This document shows positions 1 to 8,126 of a DNA stretch of 36,733 bases, in pieces; within the stretch, counting starts at the first letter, position 1, and every line of letters starts with the position of its first letter. A program made the position numbers and the translations under genes. The DNA comes from an uncultured Flavobacteriaceae bacterium. Lineage in GTDB: Bacteria > Bacteroidota > Bacteroidia > Flavobacteriales > Flavobacteriaceae. The notes beneath the pieces are model-generated. The model had not been told where the DNA came from and did no database searches. It saw nothing but the letters and a program-made list of their open reading frames with translations. The stretch covers positions 1-36,733 of the forward strand of contig CALDUQ010000109.1 in NCBI GenBank assembly GCA_937924845.1, written 5' to 3'.

Positions 1-1415
1 CCTTGCATTAATGCCGAAGCACCTAAACGGTTAGCGCCATGATCTGAGAAGTTTGCTTCACCAATTGCATAACAACCTGGTATAGTAGTCATTAAATTAT
101 AATCAACCCAAATACCGCCAATTGTATAATGTACAGCTGGGTAAATCATCATTGGGGTTTTATATGGATCTTGATCTACAATTTTTTCATACATCTGAAA
201 TAAATTGCCATACTTTGCCTCAACAATAGCTTCGCCTAATTCAGTTATTTTTTGTTTTGAAGGCTTGTCAATTCCATGAATTTTAGCCTGCTCTTTACCA
301 TAACGTTCTATCGCCGATTTAAAATCTAAATAAACCGCCTCTCCTGTAGCATTAACACCGTAACCTGCATCACAACGCTCTTTTGCGGCACGAGATGCCA
401 CATCACGAGGTACTAAGTTACCAAATGCTGGGTAACGACGCTCTAAGTAATAATCGCGTTCTTCTTCCGATAAATCGGTAGGTTTTTTACGACCTTCGCG
501 TATTGCCATAACATCATCCATTGATTTTGGCACCCAAATACGTCCGTCATTACGTAATGACTCAGACATTAATGTTAATTTTGATTGATAATCGCCCGAA
601 CGTGGGATACACGTTGGGTGAATTTGTGTATAACAAGGGTTTGCAAAATATGCCCCTTTTTTATGTATTTTCCATGATGCTGTAACGTTAGACCCCATGG
701 CGTTTGTAGATAAAAAGTATACATTACCGTAACCACCAGAAGCAATAACTACGGCATGTGCCGAATGTCTTTCTATTTCACCAGTAACTAAGTTACGAGC
801 TATAATACCTCTAGCTTTACCATCAACAACTACAACATCTAGCATTTCATGACGATTAAACATCTCAATTTTACCTCTAGCAATTTGCCTATTCATTGCC
901 GAATACGCCCCTAAAAGTAATTGCTGACCTGTTTGACCTTTAGCATAAAATGTACGAGATACTAATACCCCACCAAAGGACCTGTTATCTAACAATCCTC
1001 CATAATCTCTAGCAAAAGGTACACCTTGTGCAACACATTGATCTATAATATTAGCCGATACTTCTGCCAAACGGTATACGTTCGCTTCGCGCGAACGATA
1101 ATCTCCACCTTTTACAGTATCGTAAAATAAACGATAGGTTGAATCGCCATCACCTTGATAGTTTTTTGCTGCATTGATTCCGCCTTGTGCGGCAATTGAA
1201 TGCGCTCGACGAGGTGAATCTTGATAAGCAAACGCTTTTACGTTATAACCTAGTTCAGCTAATGTTGCTGAGGCTGATCCGCCTGCCAAACCTGTACCAA
1301 CAACTATAACATCAATATTACGCTTGTTGGCTGGGTTTACTAAATCTATATGATTTTTATAATTAGTCCATTTATCTTTAATTGGACCTTCTGGTGTTTT
1401 TGAATTTAAAGCCAT
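1..1415 (-). CDS. sdhA: Succinate dehydrogenase/fumarate reductase flavoprotein subunit, 3' end cut by window
   Basis: This is the flavoprotein that oxidises succinate to fumarate in complex II and passes electrons to the SdhB iron-sulfur protein. The ATG is at 1415 and the frame stays open to base 1, giving 471 codons of a protein usually about 660 residues long, so the C-terminal part is outside the window. Seen: an N-terminal FAD-binding GTGLAGG (residues 40-46), the HSIAAQGG segment (H72 onward) whose histidine carries covalent FAD in this family, and a run of conserved active-site text near ASALMQG at the edge. The start lies 9 bases after the sdhC stop, so the two are co-transcribed; sdhB is expected just to the left. 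Identity is secure; the choice between dehydrogenase and fumarate reductase cannot be made from sequence alone, but the single cytochrome b subunit fits the Bacteroidota type. Confidence 0.96.
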   Translation of the reverse strand, partial: MALNSKTPEGPIKDKWTNYKNHIDLVNPANKRNIDVIVVGTGLAGGSASATLAELGYNVKAFAYQDSPRRAHSIAAQGGINAAKNYQGDGDSTYRLFYDTVKGGDYRSREANVYRLAEVSANIIDQCVAQGVPFARDYGGLLDNRSFGGVLVSRTFYAKGQTGQQLLLGAYSAMNRQIARGKIEMFNRHEMLDVVVVDGKARGIIARNLVTGEIERHSAHAVVIASGGYGNVYFLSTNAMGSNVTASWKIHKKGAYFANPCYTQIHPTCIPRSGDYQSKLTLMSESLRNDGRIWVPKSMDDVMAIREGRKKPTDLSEEERDYYLERRYPAFGNLVPRDVASRAAKERCDAGYGVNATGEAVYLDFKSAIERYGKEQAKIHGIDKPSKQKITELGEAIVEAKYGNLFQMYEKIVDQDPYKTPMMIYPAVHYTIGGIWVDYNLMTTIPGCYAIGEANFSDHGANRLGASALMQ

Positions 1416-1424
1416 ACTATCAGA

Positions 1425-2084
1425 TTAATGGTTTAAGTGATGATAAATTGCTATAAAAATAAATCCTAACGGAATTATTATTGAATATGCTTTTCCTACT
1501 TTTTGCAGTGTTGCTTTACGTCCTGCTGGTGAACCAACAGATTGAAATGCCGAATTAAAGCCATGCAGTAAATGCAATGCTAAAAACACAAATGCTAATA
1601 CATAAACCACTACTCGTATAGGGTTTTCAAACATATGCACTACGTGTTGATGAAAATCTTTACCAACTTGGCTTGTTCCATCTACATATTTCTCTACAAT
1701 TTCTGGTACCCAAAAATCATTGAAATGAAATACCATAAATAACAAAATAGCAAATCCGGTATATACCATATTACGACTTACCCAAGTTGAATTAGCGCCA
1801 CCATTATTTTTTGTGTAATTGATACCTACTGCTTTTCTGTTTTTTATCTCTAAAATAAAACCCATTACAAAATGAAACACAACACCAAACAATAATACTG
1901 GCTGCAAGCCAAATTGTACTAATGGGTTATTACCCATAAAGTATGATACTTCATTAAAAAGTTGAGGGCTAAATACCGATAAAATATTAATTACAAAATG
2001 CTGAAGTAAAAAAAACATTAGAAAAAAAGCTGAAACTGCCATAGCTACTTTTCTTCCTATTGAAGACTTAAAAAATCCGCTCAT
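1425..2084 (-). CDS. sdhC: Succinate dehydrogenase cytochrome b558 subunit
   Basis: A 219-residue, strongly hydrophobic protein with about five membrane segments (roughly residues 12-35, 56-77, 105-124, 155-175 and 198-217) and several histidines within or next to them that could ligate haem (for example H24, H66, H120 and H168, approximate). This matches the one-subunit di-haem anchor of Bacteroidota succinate dehydrogenase, which moves electrons from SdhA/SdhB to menaquinone. It is the first gene of the operon, 9 bases before sdhA. The ATG at 2084 is preceded by an A-rich stretch instead of a Shine-Dalgarno site, and a Bacteroidota-type promoter lies about 35 bases upstream. Assignment rests on the hydrophobic pattern plus the adjacent sdhA. 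Confidence 0.93.
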   Translation of the reverse strand: MSGFFKSSIGRKVAMAVSAFFLMFFLLQHFVINILSVFSPQLFNEVSYFMGNNPLVQFGLQPVLLFGVVFHFVMGFILEIKNRKAVGINYTKNNGGANSTWVSRNMVYTGFAILLFMVFHFNDFWVPEIVEKYVDGTSQVGKDFHQHVVHMFENPIRVVVYVLAFVFLALHLLHGFNSAFQSVGSPAGRKATLQKVGKAYSIIIPLGFIFIAIYHHLNH

Positions 2085-2117
2085 ATGTTTTAAAAATTAG
2101 TTAAATTACAATTTACA

Positions 2118-2148
2118 CAAAAATACACTGCAAATTTATCTTAAACAA
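2118..2148 (-). promoter_or_regulatory. Candidate sdhC promoter (Bacteroidota type)
   Basis: Read on the minus strand, TTG at 2148-2146 is followed after 20 bases by TATTTTTG at 2125-2118, fitting the Bacteroidota pattern TTG-N17-23-TAnnTTTG. It would start transcription near 2112, about 28 bases before the sdhC ATG. A second -7-like box, TAAATTTG, lies at 2138-2131 but has no TTG at the right distance. The -33 region sits in an imperfect palindrome (TTaAACAA-CT-TTGTTaAA, 2141-2158) that could bind a regulator. This is pattern matching only. Confidence 0.5.
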
Positions 2149-2191
2149 CTTTGTTAAACCGAAAATACCCTATTTAGAACTGTACTTAATA

Positions 2192-2231
2192 GTACAAAAA
2201 AAAGTAGCTAGATAAAAATCCAGCTACTTTT
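2192..2231 (-). terminator. Second terminator-like hairpin between infB and sdhC
   Basis: AAAAGTAGCT (2200-2209) pairs with AGCTACTTTT (2222-2231), with an inner GAT/ATC pair after one mismatch and an AAAA loop. On the minus strand the stem runs into eight T residues (2203-2196), the layout of an intrinsic terminator for leftward transcription. It lies about 190 bases beyond the infB terminator, so it is either a backup terminator or the 3' end of a small minus-strand RNA. Confidence 0.6.
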
Positions 2232-2420
2232 CTAACTAACAACAAAAAATAAAAAATGAACGTAATTGAAAAATTATTATTTACTTAGGTAGCTTTTTGA
2301 GGCTCCTGTTTTAAGATTAAATTTAAATAATCGTTTTCAACACTGTAAAATTACAACTATCTATCTTACTACATTACAGGTGTTTAACTGAAATACAAAA
2401 CTTAGGGTATTTACTAGTGC

Positions 2421-2454
2421 AAAAAAAACCTTAACATACGTTAAGGTTTTTTTT
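2421..2454 (-). terminator. Intrinsic terminator of the rimP-nusA-infB operon
   Basis: CCTTAAC (2429-2435) and GTTAAGG (2440-2446) form a stem closed by an ATAC loop, extended by an A-tract on one side and a T-tract on the other, so it can act in both directions. It lies about 30 bases past the infB stop codon. Confidence 0.8.
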
Positions 2455-2475
2455 GATTTATTATTACTTTTAAGT

Positions 2476-5325
2476 CTATAATTTCTTTTTGATTTCAACC
2501 TGTTGGAAAGCTTCAATAACGTCATATTCTTTGATATCGTTATAGTTTTTTATTTGCATACCACAATCGTAACCTTTAGACACTTCTTTAGCATCATCCT
2601 TAAATCGTTTAAGCGAAGCTAGTTCTCCTGTGTAAATTACTACACTTTCTCTTATTAAACGAATACTAGAGTTTCTGTAAATCTTACCATTAGTAACCAT
2701 ACATCCAGCTATGCTACCAATTTTAGACACTTTAAATATCTCTCTAATTTCGGCAGTACCTGTAATTTCTTCTTTAAAATCAGGTGACAACATGCCTTCC
2801 ATTGCATCTTTAAGATCATTAATAGCATCATATATAATAGAGTACATTCTGATATCAATTTCTTCTTTATCTGCAATTTGACGCGCATTACCCATTGGCC
2901 TAACATTAAATCCAATAATAATAGCATCTGATGCCGAAGCAAGTAACACATCACTTTCGGTTATTGCTCCTACGCCTTTATGTATAATATTAACCTGAAT
3001 TTCTTCGGTAGATAATTTTTGGAATGAGTCTGTTAATGCTTCTACAGATCCGTCAACATCCCCTTTAAGTATAATATTAAGTTCCTTAAAGTCACCCAAG
3101 GCGATACGACGACCAATTTCATCAAGTGTTATATGGCGTTGCGTTCTAACTGATTGTTCTCTTTGTAACTGCGTACGTTTAGCTGCAATTTGTTTTGCCT
3201 CACGCTCATCAGTAAATACATTAAATTTATCACCAGCCTGAGGTGCCCCGTCAAGTCCTAATATTGATATAGGTTTTGATGGCCCAGCTTCATAAACATC
3301 GTTACCACGCTCATCATGCATTGCTTTAACTTTACCGCTATTTTTACCAGCAAGTACGTAATCGCCAATTTTTAAAGTTCCGGCTTGTACCAATATTGTA
3401 GACACATAACCTCGACCTTTATCTAAAAATGCTTCAACCACACTACCTACAGCAGGTTTATCTGGATTTGCTTTAAGCTCTAAAAGCTCTGCCTCTAGCA
3501 CAACTTTTTCTAAAAGCTCATTTACTCCCAATCCTGTTTTAGCCGAAATATCATGCGATTGTATTTTACCTCCCCAATCTTCAACCAAAAGATTCATATT
3601 CGCTAAACCTTCTTTAATTTTATCAGGATTAGCCGCGTCTCGATCTACCTTATTAATTGCAAATATTATTGGCACACCTGCAGCTTGCGCATGCGCAATT
3701 GCTTCTTTAGTTTGTGGCATAATATCATCATCTGCTGCAATTACAATAATTGCTAAATCGGTAACCTGTGTACCACGAGCACGCATTGCTGTAAAGGCCT
3801 CGTGACCTGGTGTATCTAAAAATGTAATTTGCTGTCCTGTTGCTATTTTTACGCTATACGCACCAATATGCTGTGTTATTCCACCAGATTCGCCTGCAAT
3901 TACGTTTTCTTTTCTAATATAATCTAAAAGTGATGTTTTACCATGATCAACATGCCCCATTACGGTAACGATAGGTGCACGTTCTTTTAAATCTTCTATC
4001 TTATCTTCGACAACCTCTATTGATTCTTCAATATCAGCAGTAACAAACTCAACATTATAACCAAATTCCTCAGCAACTATAGAAAGTGTTTCTGCATCTA
4101 ATCGCTGGTTCATTGTTACCATCATACCAAGCGACATACAAGCCGATATAATTTGTGTTACCGATACATTCATCATGGTAGCAACTTCATTGGCCGTAAC
4201 AAACTCTGTTACTTTCAATATTTTACTTTCGGCTGCTTCAGCTTGCTGATCTTTTTCTGTTTTTACACGGTGCTGATCTCTCTTATCTCTACGATATTTA
4301 GCGCCTTTACCTTTATTAGATTTACCTTGTAATTTTTCAAGGGTTTCTCTTACTTGCTTTTGTACTTCTTCAGCACTTGGCTCTTCTTTTACAACTTGAG
4401 GGCGTCTTTGTTGAGCACCTCGTCCTTTTCCTCTTCCTGGTCCACGATTATCACGTTGCTGGCCTCCTCCTGGTTTATTATTAGAAACAGGACCTTTAGT
4501 AATTCGCTTACGTTTTTTCTTAGCATCTTGATTAGGACGCTCAACTTTTTTCTTAGGTTTGTTAAATTGAGATAAATCAATTTTTTGCCCAGTAGTTTTT
4601 GGCCCTGAAAGTTTTTGGTATTTAGTTTCTACCTTTTCTTCCTTAACCATACCGTCAGCTGTTTCAATACTTTCAGTAACATCAGATTTTACATCTTTTA
4701 TATCAGATGACACATCTTTTTTTGCCGTTGTTGCTTCAGGTTTAGACTGAGCATCTACATTAGCTATTTTGGGTTTAGCTGCTTGAGTTGGCTCCTTTTT
4801 GGGTTGCGTTTCCTTTTTTGGCGCTGAAGAAGGTTTTACAACATCTTCTTTTGCTTTCAGAATTTTTTCCTCAACATCCTTTTGTTGCGTTTGCTTAACC
4901 TCAGCTTTATTTTCAACAGCTTTTAAAGGGGCCTTTGATTTTTTCTTAGCACCTGCTGCATCCAAATCAATTTTACCAATTTGCCTTGGTCCTTTAAGGG
5001 TGGTTTTTGCCTTAACAACATTATTATCACTTTTAGGCTGTTCAACAACTTGCTTTGTTTTAACACGTTCTTCAACAATACGCTCACGCTCTATACGCAA
5101 TGCTTCTTTTTCTTTCAACTTAGCCTCACCCACTTCTTTAGATGCTACTTTTTTGTTTGCATCTTTTTGAAATTCATCAGAAAGAACTTGATAAATTTCG
5201 TTATCGATTTTAGTTGTAGGGCGTTTCTCTATTTCGATACCCTTTGAGTCTAAAAACTCAACAGCACGATCTAAAGAGATATTAAGCTCTCGTAATACTT
5301 TATTTAATCTAATTGTACCAGCCAT
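2476..5325 (-). CDS. infB: Translation initiation factor IF-2
   Basis: IF-2 is the GTPase that delivers initiator fMet-tRNA to the small ribosomal subunit and promotes subunit joining. Seen in the 949-residue product: an IF2_N-type helical start (residues 1-50, [13 protein letters not shown]), a long low-complexity Lys/Glu/Gln/Pro and Arg/Gly-rich linker (about 60-370), a second IF2_N-like segment (about 370-440), then the G domain with P-loop GHVDHGKT (457-464), DTPGHE and NKVD motifs, followed by domains II, III and IV. The length is usual for Bacteroidota. It is the last gene of rimP-nusA-infB, 31 bases after nusA and just before a terminator. Its ATG is at 5325. Confidence 0.98.
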   Translation of the reverse strand: MAGTIRLNKVLRELNISLDRAVEFLDSKGIEIEKRPTTKIDNEIYQVLSDEFQKDANKKVASKEVGEAKLKEKEALRIERERIVEERVKTKQVVEQPKSDNNVVKAKTTLKGPRQIGKIDLDAAGAKKKSKAPLKAVENKAEVKQTQQKDVEEKILKAKEDVVKPSSAPKKETQPKKEPTQAAKPKIANVDAQSKPEATTAKKDVSSDIKDVKSDVTESIETADGMVKEEKVETKYQKLSGPKTTGQKIDLSQFNKPKKKVERPNQDAKKKRKRITKGPVSNNKPGGGQQRDNRGPGRGKGRGAQQRRPQVVKEEPSAEEVQKQVRETLEKLQGKSNKGKGAKYRRDKRDQHRVKTEKDQQAEAAESKILKVTEFVTANEVATMMNVSVTQIISACMSLGMMVTMNQRLDAETLSIVAEEFGYNVEFVTADIEESIEVVEDKIEDLKERAPIVTVMGHVDHGKTSLLDYIRKENVIAGESGGITQHIGAYSVKIATGQQITFLDTPGHEAFTAMRARGTQVTDLAIIVIAADDDIMPQTKEAIAHAQAAGVPIIFAINKVDRDAANPDKIKEGLANMNLLVEDWGGKIQSHDISAKTGLGVNELLEKVVLEAELLELKANPDKPAVGSVVEAFLDKGRGYVSTILVQAGTLKIGDYVLAGKNSGKVKAMHDERGNDVYEAGPSKPISILGLDGAPQAGDKFNVFTDEREAKQIAAKRTQLQREQSVRTQRHITLDEIGRRIALGDFKELNIILKGDVDGSVEALTDSFQKLSTEEIQVNIIHKGVGAITESDVLLASASDAIIIGFNVRPMGNARQIADKEEIDIRMYSIIYDAINDLKDAMEGMLSPDFKEEITGTAEIREIFKVSKIGSIAGCMVTNGKIYRNSSIRLIRESVVIYTGELASLKRFKDDAKEVSKGYDCGMQIKNYNDIKEYDVIEAFQQVEIKKKL

Positions 5326-5356
5326 AAAATGCTTTAAAATGTAAAAATACTATATA

Positions 5357-6586
5357 CTATTCAAATTCTTCTTTTAAAATTCGAATAACATCATATATTG
5401 TTTCTTCTTCTAAGTCGGTTCGTTTTACTAAATCTGCAACATCTTGGTCTAAAACGCTTTTTGCGGTATCTAACCCTATTTTTGCCAATTCAGCAATTAC
5501 CCACTGTTCTATTTCATCCGAAAACTCTGTTAACTCAACATCTTCTTCTGCACCTTCTCTAAACACATCAATTTCATAACCTGTTAATTTTCCAGCTAAT
5601 CTAATGTTATGTCCGCCTCTACCAATGGCTTTACTAACCTCTTCGGGCTTTAACATCACTTCGGCACGCTTATTTTCTTCATCAATTTTTATTGATGTTA
5701 CCCTAGCAGGGCTTAATGCGCGTGTAATATAAAGATTTAAATTGTTTGTGTAGTTAATAACATCAATATTTTCATTACCTAACTCACGTACAATGCCATG
5801 AATTCTTGATCCTTTTATACCTACACATGCTCCAACTGGGTCGATTCGATCATCATACGAATCTACAGCTACTTTAGCTTTTTCGCCAGGAATCCTAACT
5901 ACATTTTTTACTGTAATTAACCCGTCAAAAACTTCTGGAATTTCTTGCTCAAACAATTTTTCTAAAAACTTAGGTGCAGTTCGCGACATGATTATCGCAG
6001 TTTTACTACCTTTAAGTTCAACGTTTTCAATAACACCTCTAACATTATCACCTTTTCTAAAAAAGTCTGAAGGTATTTGTTTTTCCTTCGGAAGAATTAT
6101 TTCATTACCCTCATCATCTAATAAAATAACGGCTTTGTGACGTATATGATGCACCTCAGCAGTATATATATCACCAATTAAATCTTTAAAATGCTTGTAT
6201 ATGTTAGTGTTATCGTGTTCTGTAATTTTAGAGATTAAATTTTGGCGTAGTGCTAAAATTGAACGACGCCCTAAGTCTATTAATTTTACTTCTTCAGACA
6301 CATCCTCACCAACCTCAAAATCTGGTTCGATACGGCGTGCTTGTGTTAATGATATTTCTTGGTTTTCATCTTCAACTTCACCATCAGCAACAACAATACG
6401 GTTTCTCCAAATTTCTAAATCGCCTTTATCTGGATTTATAATTATATCAAAATTATCATCATCACCAAACTTCTTCTTTAAAGCATTTCTAAACACATCT
6501 TCTAAAATAGCCATTAGTGTTACACGATCAATCAACTTGTCGTCTTTAAATGATGAAAATGACTCAATTAACGCAATATTTTCCAT
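5357..6586 (-). CDS. nusA: Transcription termination/antitermination factor NusA
   Basis: NusA binds RNA polymerase and nascent RNA and modulates pausing, termination and antitermination. The 409-residue protein has the N-terminal RNA polymerase-binding domain (about 1-125), an S1 domain (about 130-200), and two KH domains (about 230-345, with GACVGIKGSRI and IGRGGHNIRLAG as the KH loops), followed by a short acidic tail. The C-terminal acidic repeats of proteobacterial NusA are absent, as is usual in this phylum. The gene sits between rimP and infB, 12 bases after rimP, the classic conserved order. If the operon is autoregulated as in enterobacteria, the leader hairpin at 7074-7099 would be a natural target, but that is inference. 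Confidence 0.98.
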   Translation of the reverse strand: MENIALIESFSSFKDDKLIDRVTLMAILEDVFRNALKKKFGDDDNFDIIINPDKGDLEIWRNRIVVADGEVEDENQEISLTQARRIEPDFEVGEDVSEEVKLIDLGRRSILALRQNLISKITEHDNTNIYKHFKDLIGDIYTAEVHHIRHKAVILLDDEGNEIILPKEKQIPSDFFRKGDNVRGVIENVELKGSKTAIIMSRTAPKFLEKLFEQEIPEVFDGLITVKNVVRIPGEKAKVAVDSYDDRIDPVGACVGIKGSRIHGIVRELGNENIDVINYTNNLNLYITRALSPARVTSIKIDEENKRAEVMLKPEEVSKAIGRGGHNIRLAGKLTGYEIDVFREGAEEDVELTEFSDEIEQWVIAELAKIGLDTAKSVLDQDVADLVKRTDLEEETIYDVIRILKEEFE

Positions 6587-6598
6587 AGCTTACTTTAA

Positions 6599-7063
6599 TT
6601 AAAATTTTATTTTAACTTTCGCTTCAATTATATCTTTATATAGTATTTTTTCTTCTTTTTGAACTGTAATTTTACCTTTCCCAACAGGCTTTGGCTCACG
6701 TGCTTTCCATTGAAGAAGAATTTCATTATCTGTCACTTCTACCAACTTCGCTTCGATTTTTTTATGATCAGCATATTTCACTTCAAGGTCACGCCCAATA
6801 TTTTTTTTATACTGCCTAATATTTGTTAAAGGCGCCGCTGCTCCCGAAGACGCAACTTCTAATGAAAAATCTTGTTCTTCTCGATCTAAATTATGCTCTA
6901 TGCCACGGCTTACAAACATACAATCCTCTACCAAAACGCCGTTATCACCATCAATAATTACTTTAATTGAATTATCTGGCAATACATCTAGCTTAATTAA
7001 AAATAAATCTTGACGCTCATCAAGACACTTATTTAATAATGTAGTAACTTCTTCTTTAAACAT
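6599..7063 (-). CDS. rimP: Ribosome maturation factor RimP
   Basis: RimP assists maturation of the 30S subunit. The 154-residue product has the expected two-domain form: an alpha/beta N-terminal domain containing the DCMFVSRGIE and SLEVASSGAAAPL stretches (this family usually reads SPGxxRPL here, so proline and arginine are replaced), and a C-terminal SH3-like domain (about 85-154). It is the first gene of rimP-nusA-infB. The ATG at 7063 is 11 bases after the T-tract of a strong hairpin in the leader. Assignment is from motifs plus the near-universal gene order. Confidence 0.95.
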   Translation of the reverse strand: MFKEEVTTLLNKCLDERQDLFLIKLDVLPDNSIKVIIDGDNGVLVEDCMFVSRGIEHNLDREEQDFSLEVASSGAAAPLTNIRQYKKNIGRDLEVKYADHKKIEAKLVEVTDNEILLQWKAREPKPVGKGKITVQKEEKILYKDIIEAKVKIKF

Positions 7064-7073
7064 TTTTTGGTAT

Positions 7074-7099
7074 AAAAAGAGGGGACTTTCCGTCCCCTC
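7074..7099 (-). terminator. Terminator-like hairpin in the rimP leader (possible attenuator)
   Basis: GAGGGGAC (7079-7086) pairs perfectly with GTCCCCTC (7092-7099) around a 5-base loop. On the minus strand the stem is followed at once by TTTTT (7078-7074), and rimP starts 11 bases later. It lies downstream of a promoter-like TATATTTG box, so it may stop transcription inside the rimP-nusA-infB leader. Alternatively it ends the upstream ABC-ATPase transcript. Confidence 0.75.
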
Positions 7100-7129
7100 A
7101 TATAATCAATTCTTTGTTTTTCAACAATG

Positions 7130-7137
7130 CAAATATA
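7130..7137 (-). promoter_or_regulatory. Candidate -7 box for rimP-nusA-infB
   Basis: The minus strand reads TATATTTG at 7137-7130, an exact match to TAnnTTTG. Transcription would start near 7123, giving a leader of about 60 bases that contains the hairpin at 7079-7099 and a smaller TTGTT/AACAA stem (7114-7127). No TTG is found at the usual -33 distance, so the call is moderate. Confidence 0.45.
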
Positions 7138-7192
7138 CAATTTTATATTAGTTATTATCTTTTTTTGTTGAAATTTTAATTTGTAACCCGTT

Positions 7193-8116
7193 TTAATTAG
7201 CCTGTTTTACTATTTTTAATCTAACCACATTTCCTTCGGGTATGGCTTGATTATGATAAAAATACACAACATCTTGCTTACACAACCCAGCAATTAAATA
7301 ACAATTACCTTTAAAGTATGAGCTTTGCACCTGCGTTTCAAGTTGCCCATCATTATCAACTTTTAAATCATGAGCATACACTAAACCATGTGCTTTAAGC
7401 TCGTTAAACTCTCCAAAAAAAGCTGCTATTAAATTATTTGTAGGATTGTTATACAAATTAACTGGCGTACCTCGAGCAATAATTTTATTGTTATCAATCA
7501 CTAACACGCGATCAGAAAACCCCAGTACATCGTCTTTATCATGTGTAGCCATTACACATGTTATGTTATTGTTTTTAAGATATTTAAACAATTTTCGTCT
7601 TAGGTTTTGCTTTTTAAAACTATCTATATTACTAAATGGCTCATCTAGTAAAATAAGTTCGGGTTGTTTGGCTATGGCTCGTGCTAATGCAACGCGTTGT
7701 TTTTGCCCTCCGCTTAGGTATTTTACTTTGGTTTTAGCAAAACGCTCCAACCCTACCACTTCGAGTAATTCAGTAACACGTTTTTGTTTGGCTTCTGGAA
7801 AAAAATTAGAAAGGAATTTACCTATATTTTCCTCAACCGTGATAAACGGCATTAAGTCAAACTCTTGCGTAACACATTTTACAAAGTCATAACCAACTAC
7901 CAAATTAAATTTTGGCCCTAAAATTTCTGTATCTTTCCAAAACACATGACCTTTATCCAAATCAAATTCTCCGTATATTAATTTTAGTAATGTTGATTTA
8001 CCGCAACCACTTTCGCCTATAATGGCAACATTTTCGCCTTGATTAACTTTAAATGAAACATCGTTTAAAACAACATTTGAATCAAATGAAAACGAAAGCT
8101 TATCTACTTTTAACAT
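7193..8116 (-). CDS. ABC transporter ATP-binding protein, no permease nearby
   Basis: A 307-residue ABC ATPase with all the catalytic motifs: Walker A GESGCGKST (34-42), Q-loop Q84, signature LSGGQ (134-138), Walker B LILLDEP (154-160) and H-loop H192. The sequence after about residue 215 (EFNELKAHGLVYAH onward) is an extra C-terminal domain like the regulatory or TOBE-type tails of importer ATPases of the PotA/FbpC group. No membrane or binding-protein partner lies in the window; the neighbours are prolyl oligopeptidase (10 bases upstream) and rimP. The substrate is unknown. It is likely co-transcribed with the peptidase. Confidence 0.9.
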   Translation of the reverse strand: MLKVDKLSFSFDSNVVLNDVSFKVNQGENVAIIGESGCGKSTLLKLIYGEFDLDKGHVFWKDTEILGPKFNLVVGYDFVKCVTQEFDLMPFITVEENIGKFLSNFFPEAKQKRVTELLEVVGLERFAKTKVKYLSGGQKQRVALARAIAKQPELILLDEPFSNIDSFKKQNLRRKLFKYLKNNNITCVMATHDKDDVLGFSDRVLVIDNNKIIARGTPVNLYNNPTNNLIAAFFGEFNELKAHGLVYAHDLKVDNDGQLETQVQSSYFKGNCYLIAGLCKQDVVYFYHNQAIPEGNVVRLKIVKQAN

Positions 8117-8126
8117 ATGTAACCGT

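Larger units (their letters stand above)
2085..2475. other. Non-coding gap between sdhC and infB (391 bases)
   Basis: No convincing gene is present. The left part (2085-2160) holds the sdhC promoter candidates. The middle has a terminator-like hairpin (2192-2231) and the right end has the infB terminator (2421-2454). The 2232-2420 stretch carries only a 10-codon plus-strand frame (ATG at 2256, stop at 2286-2288) behind an A-rich leader and a short inverted repeat near 2346-2357 (TGTAA-AA-TTACA). It could hold a small RNA on the minus strand that ends at the 2192-2231 hairpin, but no matching promoter box was found. Confidence 0.55.

Noticed and set aside
2256-2288. 10-codon plus-strand frame (MNVIEKLLFT) behind an A-rich leader between sdhC and infB
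   Set aside because: Too short to support, no downstream gene on that strand for it to regulate, and no promoter box in front.
4799-5170. Plus-strand open frame of 123 codons opposite infB
   Set aside because: It is the mirror of the low-complexity Lys/Ala-rich linker of IF-2; its composition (Phe/Ser/Leu) follows from the opposite strand.
7079-7099. Riboswitch in the rimP leader
   Set aside because: The leader is only about 60 bases with one simple hairpin; there is no room for a ligand-binding fold.
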